In this document: piece by piece, positions 1-5,445 of the stretch
Numbering within the stretch: the stretch's first letter is position 1
Layout of the letters: the number at the start of each line of letters is the position of its first letter
Source: Candidatus Phycorickettsia trachydisci
Lineage (GTDB): Bacteria > Pseudomonadota > Alphaproteobacteria > Rickettsiales > Rickettsiaceae
Length of the DNA stretch: 5,445 nucleotides
NCBI GenBank assembly: GCA_945875085.1
Contig: CAMCJU010000067.1
Span: 1 to 5,445, forward strand
Direction: 5' to 3'
Translations under genes and position numbers: made by a program
The notes under the pieces: model-generated
What the model was told of the DNA's origin: nothing
Seen by the model: only the letters and a program-made list of their open reading frames with translations
Databases searched by the model: none

Positions 1-3000
1 GTTTGTTGTTATTTTTTACAACCTTTCCCCTTCTACCATTATCTAATAGAGCATCAACAGACTCTTGCAACATCCTTTTTTCATTGCGAATAATGATTTC
101 TGGAGCATTCAGGTCTAACAATCTTTTCAATCTATTGTTACGATTTATAACGCGACGATATAATTCGTTCAAATCAGAAGTTGCAAAGCGCCCCCCTTCC
201 AACATTACTAAAGGCCTTAAATCTGGAGGCAATACAGGAAGAGCTGTCATAACCATCCACTCAGGTCTATTGCCAGAAGTTATAAACTCCTCAACTAATT
301 TTAGTCTTTTGGCAATTCTAACGCTTTTAGCAGCAGCTAGAGCATTGGCTTTATCTTCATGTAGCTGAGATTTTAAAGCTAACAAATCAAGATTTTTGAG
401 CATATTCTGAATGCCTTCAGCGCCAATGCCAACCTCAAATCTATCTGGACCATATTTTATGCGATACTCATTAATTTCGTCATCCAACAATAAATCTCCT
501 TTTTTCAATTCGGCAATACTAGAATCAAGCACAACATAAGATTCAAAATATAAAATCTTCTCAAGGTTTTTTACCTGCATGTCCAAAAGCAATCCTATTC
601 TAGATGGCAACAACTTTAAGAACCAAATATGAACAACCGGCGCTGCCAAATCAATATGAGCCATCCTTTCACGTCTTACGCTACTGACCGTAACTTCGAC
701 GCCACACTTTTCACAAGAAACGCCCTTATATTTCATCCGCTTATACTTGCCGCATAAACATTCATAATCTTTAATAGGACCAAAAACTTTAGCACAAAAC
801 AACCCTCCTCTTTCCGGCTTAAAAGTACGATAATTGATTGTTTCTGGCTTATCAATTTCCCCAGAAGACCAAGACCTAATTTGCTCAGGACTTGCAATAC
901 TAATCTTAATGCTATCAAATTTATTTGGATCATGAATCTGAGGTCCCAATAGATTTTCATTCTTGCTTTCAAATTGCAAATTCAACGACAGCGCTCTTAG
1001 CTCTTTAACGGTAACATTGAAAGATTCGGGTATATTAGGCTTGAAGTTACCTTTGCTCAATACTATACTCTCATACGTCTTGGTTCTCCCTACTACATCA
1101 TCAGATTTAATAGTTAGCATTTCTTGCAAAATACATGCCGCGCCATAAGCTTGCAATGCCCAAACCTCCATTTCTCCGAACCTCTGGCCGCCAAAATAAG
1201 ATTTACCCCCTAGCGGTTGTTGAGTTACCAAGCTGTACGGACCTATAGAGCGCGCATGCATTTTATCATCAACCAAATGATGTAATTTCATTATGTACTT
1301 TACCCCTACTGTCACATCTCTATCAAAATATGTTCCAGTTTTTCCATCAATCAATCTAACTTGACCAGTACTCTTTAAGCCCGCAAGATTCAACATTTTT
1401 TCAATATCCACAGACTTTACTCCGTCAAAAACGGGAGTGGAAAAATATACCCCCTTTCTCATCCCTTCGCAAAGAGTTATAAAGTCTTCATCCTCAAGGT
1501 TATTTACATAGTTAAAATTTTCATCATCGCCTTCATATATCTTTCCGACAAAACCCCGGATAGATTGTAACTCAATTTTAGAATATTTATATTGGTCGAC
1601 CATTGCGCCAATTTGTTTTCCTAAATTTAAGGAGGCCCATCCCAAATGAGTTTCCAAAACTTGCCCTATATTCATCCTAGAAGGTATACTCAAAGGATTT
1701 AGTATAACATCAACTATAGTGCCATCCTCTAGAAAAGGCATATCCTCTATTGGAACAATTTTAGAAACAACACCTTTGTTACCATGCCTACAGGCCATTT
1801 TATCACCGATCTGCAACCGATGTTTTGTAGCAACAAAAACCTTTACTATTTTTAATACACCTTGTGGCAAATCATCACCATCTTGAATTTTGCTAACATT
1901 ATCATTAAATCTTTTCTCCAGGTTCTTTTTATATACTTCATAATGGAGCTTAAGATCGCTGATTTTTTCCATTACACTATTATCAGTAACACAAACTCTA
2001 GATAACTTCTCCAAGGACAATGTCTTTAAAATATTCAAATCAAGTTTAATGCCAGGATGAACAAATTTATTGTTACTAGAAGACTCATGGTTGCACAATA
2101 AAGAAGTTATTTTATCCCTTAAAAAATTCTCAATTACTGAGAGTTCTTGCATTTTAATTTTATACAATTTGTCAATTTGCTGTCTTTCGATGGCAATGGC
2201 GCGTTGATCTTTATCAATGCCTCTTCTTGCAAAAATCCTAACTTCGATAACCGTACCATTTACTCCAGGGGGCGCATAAAGAGAAGAATCCTTAACATCA
2301 GAAGCCTTTTCGCCAAAAATAGCCCGCAACAACTTTTCTTCAGAAGTAACTGGAGTTTCGCTCTTGGGAGTTATTTTGCCCACCAATACATCTCCTGCCT
2401 TGATTTGCGCTCCTGTGTAGATAACTCCCGCCTCATCTAAATTGCGAATAGCCTCTTCACTAACATTAGGTACATCTCTAGTTATTTCTTCAGGACCCAA
2501 TCTAGTGTCCCTAAGAACAATCTCAAATTCTTCAATATGAATCGAAGTATAAACATCGTCACGCACGATTCTTTCGGAAATTAAAATGGCATCTTCGAAA
2601 TTATACCCCCCCCACGGCACGAATGCTATTAAAACATTCTTACCTAAGGCTATTTCACCCTTGTCTACACTTGGACCATCTGATATAACGTCTCCTTTTT
2701 TGACAAAATCACCCACGGAAACCAATGGCGTTTGATTTATACATGTATTATGATTAGATTTTTGAAACTTAGATAAGTTATAAATATCAACCCCTAATCC
2801 TTCAGTTTCATGTTTTCGTATAACTATTTTGAGGGAATCGACATATTCAACGATACCATCATTTAATGCAATTAAAATCGACTCTGAGTCTTGCGCAACT
2901 ATTTTTTCTATACCAGTGCCCACCAAAGGAGCTTGGCTTCTTGTTAAAGGAACAGCTTGCCTTTGCATGTTTGCTCCCATCAACGCCCTATTAGCATCGT

Positions 3001-5044
3001 CATTTTCTATTAAAGGAATTAATGAGGTAGCAACAGAAAATACTTGCGTTGGCACTAAATCAATAAAGTCAATTTCAGCGACCGGAGCCATTATAAATTC
3101 ACTCTCGAATCTAGAAATAACCATATCATCAATTATTCTATTGTCAGATATAGTAACCGTAGATCCAGCAATTTTATATTTAGCCTCTTGAGTTGCTGAT
3201 AGGTAATGAACTTCATCGGTTACATAGCCATTATTGACCTTTCTAAAAGGCGCCTCAACAAAACCATGCTTATTTATTTTTGCAAATGTCGCAAGAGAAC
3301 TAATCAAGCCAATATTTTGCCCCTCTGGAGTCTCGATTGGACAAATACGACCATAATGAGTTGCATGAACGTCTCGGACCTCAAAGCCTGCATGCTCTCG
3401 GCTCAATCCTCCTGGACCTAAGGCTGATATACGTCGCTTATGGGAAATTTCAGATAAGGGATTAGTCTGATCCATAAATTGCGAAAGTTGAAAGGTGCCA
3501 AAAAAGTCCTTGGTGACCGATATCATTAACTTGGAGTTGATTAGGTCATATGGCATAACCGAATCAATATCAATAACGCTAATGCGCTCTAACGCGGCTT
3601 TGGCAACCCTTGCAAGGCCAATTCTAAATTGATTTTCGATTAACTCTCCAACGCAACGCACTCTACGATTGCCTAAGTTATCTATATCGTCTATGATATC
3701 ACGACTATCTTTAATTGCCACAAGAGTCTTAATGGCAAGAAAAATATCCTCCCTAGTTATGGTCGTGACACTTTCAGAAACTTTCAGACTTAAGCGCTCG
3801 TTAATCTTGACCCTGCCGACCTCTGATAAATCATATCTGTCGGAATTAAAAAAAACATTTTTCAATGTCTCCCTAGCCGCGTCAACCGTAGCTAACTCTC
3901 CTGGCCTTAATACTTTAAAAATCTCTATTAATGCAGATGCTTCATCCATATTTTTATCAGCAAACATCGTATTTCGAATGTATGGGCCGTATTGCGCGCT
4001 GATTTGAATAACCTTGATGGAATCAACGTTACTTTCAGCAATTATCCTCAAAGACTCTTCTGTTATTTCACTACCTATCTTTTCAATAACTTCTCCAGTG
4101 ACGGGATGCAAAATATTATTAGCTAAGATCTGACCAATTAAATCATCGTTTTGCACGATTATCTTCTTCAAGCCGTCTTTTGCTAACTTTTTAGCTAAAC
4201 GTGGAGTGATTTTTTGTCCAGATTGGACCATAACTTGATTATTTTCTGCATTTATCAAATCATTTTTTAATCTCTGAATGACCACTAACTCAGGCCAAAA
4301 ATCGGTAATCCACCCTTGATCCACCTTACTATAAGTCAAATTAGAATAATAGAAATCAAAAATATCTTGGCTACTCATCCCAAGAGCTCTTAGCAAGGTA
4401 GAAATATAAATTTTTCTTCGCTTGTCTATCCTAAAATAGATCAAATCCTTAGCATCAAATTCAATGTCAAGCCACGATCCTCTGTATGGTATGATACGCG
4501 CGGAATGCAACAGCTTCCCAGAAGCATGACTTTTGCCTTTGTCATGATCAAAAAACACCCCTGGAGATCTGCAGATTTGAGAAACAACAACTCTTTCCGT
4601 GCCATTTACAACAAAGGTGCCATTCTTGGTCATTAAAGGCAAATCACCCATGTAAACCTGTTGCTCCTTGATGCTTTTTATTTCTTTAGCCCCTGTCTCG
4701 TGATCCACATCCCATATTATTAACCTAAACATCACCTTAAGAGGGGATGCGTAGCTTGCCCCTCGCTGCTTACACTCTAATATATCGAATTTTGGCTGAT
4801 CTAACTCATATCCAACAAATTCTAAAGTTATTGTTTTAGTTGCATCGGTAATGGGAAATATATTGCAAAAAACAGACTGCATCCCCTTATTTTCTCTTGT
4901 AGAGTAATCAGTATCCAATTGCAAAAATTGAGCTTCGTAAGAATTTCTTTGCAAATCCAGTAAGTTAGGCATGCAAATTACTGACTTTATTTTACTGAAA
5001 CTTTTCCTCACACGAAGGCTATTAGCTTTACTCATTGGAGACAT
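1..5044 (-). CDS. rpoBC: fused RNA polymerase beta-beta' subunit (RpoB-RpoC), 3' end beyond window
   Basis: This is one open frame of 1681 codons with no stop before the left edge, encoding the two largest subunits of bacterial RNA polymerase as one chain. Residues 1-1360 are a full-length beta subunit (E. coli beta has 1342). Landmarks are RSPGVFFD (from R159), the rifampicin-binding region (516-542), TPEGQNIGL, PWGGYNFED (E817, D818, matching E. coli E813/D814), GDKMACRHGNKG (K1082, K1090, matching K1065/K1073), and KMHARS (H1263, matching H1237). Beta' follows from about residue 1376: FDSIKISIASPEQIRSW, the zinc ribbon (C1429, C1431, C1444, C1447), HIWFLKLLPSRIG, and the lid and rudder region near PPDLRPL and NEKRMLQE. 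The catalytic NADFDGD lies outside the window. The ATG at 5044 is the first start after an in-frame TGA 27 nt upstream; M4 is an alternative. No clear Shine-Dalgarno is seen at either. No in-frame TGA occurs, so code 11 fits. Fused rpoBC is known from Wolbachia and Helicobacter. Confidence 0.95.
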   Translation of the reverse strand, partial: MSPMSKANSLRVRKSFSKIKSVICMPNLLDLQRNSYEAQFLQLDTDYSTRENKGMQSVFCNIFPITDATKTITLEFVGYELDQPKFDILECKQRGASYASPLKVMFRLIIWDVDHETGAKEIKSIKEQQVYMGDLPLMTKNGTFVVNGTERVVVSQICRSPGVFFDHDKGKSHASGKLLHSARIIPYRGSWLDIEFDAKDLIYFRIDKRRKIYISTLLRALGMSSQDIFDFYYSNLTYSKVDQGWITDFWPELVVIQRLKNDLINAENNQVMVQSGQKITPRLAKKLAKDGLKKIIVQNDDLIGQILANNILHPVTGEVIEKIGSEITEESLRIIAESNVDSIKVIQISAQYGPYIRNTMFADKNMDEASALIEIFKVLRPGELATVDAARETLKNVFFNSDRYDLSEVGRVKINERLSLKVSESVTTITREDIFLAIKTLVAIKDSRDIIDDIDNLGNRRVRCVGELIENQFRIGLARVAKAALERISVIDIDSVMPYDLINSKLMISVTKDFFGTFQLSQFMDQTNPLSEISHKRRISALGPGGLSREHAGFEVRDVHATHYGRICPIETPEGQNIGLISSLATFAKINKHGFVEAPFRKVNNGYVTDEVHYLSATQEAKYKIAGSTVTISDNRIIDDMVISRFESEFIMAPVAEIDFIDLVPTQVFSVATSLIPLIENDDANRALMGANMQRQAVPLTRSQAPLVGTGIEKIVAQDSESILIALNDGIVEYVDSLKIVIRKHETEGLGVDIYNLSKFQKSNHNTCINQTPLVSVGDFVKKGDVISDGPSVDKGEIALGKNVLIAFVPWGGYNFEDAILISERIVRDDVYTSIHIEEFEIVLRDTRLGPEEITRDVPNVSEEAIRNLDEAGVIYTGAQIKAGDVLVGKITPKSETPVTSEEKLLRAIFGEKASDVKDSSLYAPPGVNGTVIEVRIFARRGIDKDQRAIAIERQQIDKLYKIKMQELSVIENFLRDKITSLLCNHESSSNNKFVHPGIKLDLNILKTLSLEKLSRVCVTDNSVMEKISDLKLHYEVYKKNLEKRFNDNVSKIQDGDDLPQGVLKIVKVFVATKHRLQIGDKMACRHGNKGVVSKIVPIEDMPFLEDGTIVDVILNPLSIPSRMNIGQVLETHLGWASLNLGKQIGAMVDQYKYSKIELQSIRGFVGKIYEGDDENFNYVNNLEDEDFITLCEGMRKGVYFSTPVFDGVKSVDIEKMLNLAGLKSTGQVRLIDGKTGTYFDRDVTVGVKYIMKLHHLVDDKMHARSIGPYSLVTQQPLGGKSYFGGQRFGEMEVWALQAYGAACILQEMLTIKSDDVVGRTKTYESIVLSKGNFKPNIPESFNVTVKELRALSLNLQFESKNENLLGPQIHDPNKFDSIKISIASPEQIRSWSSGEIDKPETINYRTFKPERGGLFCAKVFGPIKDYECLCGKYKRMKYKGVSCEKCGVEVTVSSVRRERMAHIDLAAPVVHIWFLKLLPSRIGLLLDMQVKNLEKILYFESYVVLDSSIAELKKGDLLLDDEINEYRIKYGPDRFEVGIGAEGIQNMLKNLDLLALKSQLHEDKANALAAAKSVRIAKRLKLVEEFITSGNRPEWMVMTALPVLPPDLRPLVMLEGGRFATSDLNELYRRVINRNNRLKRLLDLNAPEIIIRNEKRMLQESVDALLDNGRRGKVVKNNNK
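704..760 (-). other. beta' N-terminal zinc ribbon
   Basis: The four zinc-binding cysteines of the beta' N-terminal domain are present at residues 1429, 1431, 1444 and 1447, in the pattern CLCGK ... CEKCG. The spacing is identical to E. coli beta' C70, C72, C85 and C88. In E. coli this ribbon lies near the RNA exit path and contributes to termination and antitermination. Its intactness shows that the beta' half of the fusion is under normal constraint. Confidence 0.9.
920..964 (-). other. beta-beta' fusion linker (residues about 1361-1375)
   Basis: This stretch joins the end of the beta homology (SLNLQFES, ending at residue 1360) to the start of clear beta' homology (FDSIKI, from 1376). The linker reads KNENLLGPQIHDPNK. 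With an offset of 1359 the E. coli beta' numbering fits exactly at both F17 (here F1376) and zinc ligand C70 (here C1429). The linker thus replaces the poorly conserved first 16 residues of beta' with almost no added length. There is no stop codon and no in-frame ATG between M1309 and M1437. A separate in-frame rpoC start would need a non-ATG codon such as TTG at residue 1366, and that has no convincing ribosome binding site. Confidence 0.85.
3419..3499 (-). other. rifampicin-binding region of beta (RRDR), sensitive-type residues
   Basis: Residues 516-542 match E. coli beta 507-533 with a constant offset of nine: GTFQLSQFMDQTNPLSEISH, then KRRISAL. The positions most often changed in rifampicin-resistant mutants keep the sensitive-type residue: Q513 (here 522), D516 (D525), H526 (H535) and S531 (S540). 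Downstream, P564 and I572 equivalents are also intact in PIETPEGQNIGLI. The predicted phenotype is rifampicin susceptibility at the target level; this is inference from known resistance sites. Confidence 0.8.
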
Positions 5045-5094
5045 GTTATAATCGATTAAGTTGTAGAAAATTCAAAGAAAGGAATATTGCTCTA

Positions 5095-5125
5095 TATATA
5101 CACAAATTTTTCTAGTATCTGTCAT
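5095..5125 (-). promoter_or_regulatory. weaker gene-proximal promoter candidate
   Basis: Minus strand: ATGACA (5125-5120, five of six matches to the -35 consensus), a long 19-nt spacer, then TATATA (5100-5095, four of six). It would give a leader of about 45 nt. The spacer is longer than optimal and the -10 box is a plain TA repeat, so this is only a possibility. Confidence 0.2.
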
Positions 5126-5245
5126 TAAATTTGACCGTTATAATACTTGTAATTTAAGAAATATTTGAAAAATATATTATGATGCAATATCTCATCACAT
5201 TAAAAGAGTTTTTATTTAAATTTTACATTATTATATATTAGTTAT

Positions 5246-5274
5246 TTTATAATGCAAGTACAAAATTCTGACAA
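5246..5274 (-). promoter_or_regulatory. sigma70-type promoter candidate for rpoBC
   Basis: Minus strand: TTGTCA (5274-5269, five of six matches to TTGACA), a 17-nt spacer, then TATAAA (5251-5246, five of six matches to TATAAT). Transcription would start near 5239, leaving a leader of about 195 nt before the rpoBC ATG. A further TATAAT lies just downstream. The match and spacing are the best in the intergenic region, but AT-rich sequence yields many chance -10 boxes. Confidence 0.5.
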
Positions 5275-5345
5275 AATGACACGTTGCTTTTGCCTGAGCA
5301 GAACTATATATTAAACACTTCAAAGTACGAACTTTATCGTAGCAT

Positions 5346-5369
5346 AAAAATTACTTTATTTAAAAGTAA
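5346..5369 (-). terminator. AU-rich hairpin with U tract after rplL (terminator or attenuator candidate)
   Basis: On the minus strand TTACTTT and AAAGTAA form a perfect 7-bp inverted repeat around a 5-nt loop (TAAAT), immediately followed by five T's. It begins 33 nt after the rplL stop codon, which is where transcription of the rplL-rpoB region is attenuated in E. coli. The stem has only one G-C pair, so it would be weak, and in such AT-rich DNA a repeat like this can arise by chance. Partial termination is the most that can be suggested. Confidence 0.4.
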
Positions 5370-5402
5370 AATTTATACAAAAATAAAGGCACTCACGTTT
5401 TT

Positions 5403-5445
5403 TTACCTTAGCTCTACCTTAGCGCCAGCAGCTTCTAATTTAGCC
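5403..5445 (-). CDS. rplL: 50S ribosomal protein L7/L12, C-terminal end (partial)
   Basis: Only the last 13 codons and the TAA stop (5405-5403) are in the window; the gene enters from the right edge. The visible peptide, AKLEAAGAKVELR, matches the end of the L7/L12 C-terminal domain (E. coli ends with a similar LEEAGAEVEVK). L7/L12 forms the ribosomal stalk that recruits and stimulates translation factors. Its identity is supported by position: rplL directly precedes rpoB in most bacteria, and rpoB follows here on the same strand after 358 bases. The segment is too short to judge anything else about the protein. Confidence 0.88.
   Translation of the reverse strand, partial: AKLEAAGAKVELR

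Larger units (their letters stand above)
5045..5402. other. rplL-rpoBC intergenic region, AT-rich, non-coding
   Basis: These 358 bases between the rplL stop and the rpoBC start hold no ORF or RNA gene I can support on either strand. They contain the AU-rich hairpin, the two promoter candidates listed separately, and a second, poorer inverted repeat (TGATG ... CATCA, 5180-5197). Base composition is much richer in A and T than the flanking genes, as expected for a spacer in an AT-rich reduced genome. Confidence 0.75.

Noticed and set aside
733..972. A short minus-strand frame (79 codons, from TTG) over the beta-beta' junction, which might be a separate gene or an rpoC start
   Set aside because: It is out of frame with both conserved halves, its peptide has no RpoC similarity, and the conserved frame continues through the same bases.
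3..4007. Plus-strand open frames at 3-368, 963-1148, 2147-2440, 2829-3191, 3206-3421 and 3669-4007
   Set aside because: All lie antisense to the strongly conserved rpoBC frame, show no recognisable domain, and have no promoter or ribosome binding site that I can see. They are shadows of the real gene.
5033..5035. Alternative rpoBC start at the second ATG (M4)
   Set aside because: It cannot be excluded, but neither ATG has a clear Shine-Dalgarno, and the first ATG follows the in-frame stop directly, so I kept the longer form.
5131..5144. Plus-strand TTGACC and TATAAT boxes in the intergenic region, suggesting a divergent promoter
   Set aside because: The two boxes are adjacent rather than 16-18 bases apart, and there is no plus-strand gene downstream to serve.
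5180..5197. Inverted repeat TGATG ... CATCA followed by a short T run on the minus strand, as a second terminator
   Set aside because: The stem is only 5 bp with an A-G mismatch inside and the T run is displaced by about 7 bases, so it is no better than chance in AT-rich DNA.

Overview
The window is visibly AT-rich bacterial DNA. Everything of substance lies on the minus strand, so it reads from the right edge to the left. It carries the last 13 codons of rplL (ribosomal protein L7/L12), a 358-base AT-rich intergenic region, and then one unbroken reading frame. That frame starts with an ATG at 5044-5042 and runs out of the left edge without a stop (1681 codons seen). Residues 1 to about 1360 are a complete RNA polymerase beta subunit (RpoB). 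From about residue 1376 the same frame continues as the beta' subunit (RpoC), which is cut by the window edge at about E. coli beta' residue 322, before the catalytic NADFDGD motif. The gene is therefore an rpoB-rpoC fusion, written here as rpoBC.

The order rplL - rpoB - rpoC is the standard bacterial 'beta' operon. Fused beta-beta' polypeptides are known in Wolbachia and in Helicobacter/Wolinella. The protein points to Rickettsiales: it has TPEGQNIGL where most bacteria have TPEGPNIGL, a QFMDQTNPLSEI rifampicin region, and an N-terminus (PNLLDLQRNSYEAQFLQL) close to my memory of Rickettsia RpoB. From memory, several segments resemble Rickettsia more than Wolbachia. A member of Rickettsiales outside Wolbachia (Midichloriaceae or another Anaplasmataceae/Rickettsiaceae relative) is the best guess, but the exact taxon is inference.

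Layout on the minus strand: rplL tail (5445-5403); an AU-rich hairpin with a U tract just after rplL, a possible terminator or attenuator (5369-5346); a good sigma70-type promoter candidate (TTGTCA, 17 nt, TATAAA; 5274-5246); a weaker promoter candidate nearer the gene (5125-5095); then rpoBC from 5044 leftwards. A plausible reading is that ribosomal-protein transcription is partly stopped after rplL and rpoBC is then served by read-through plus its own promoter. There are no mobile elements, tRNAs, CRISPR arrays or plus-strand genes that I can support. The fusion is the notable feature, and I see no sign of a wholly new system.
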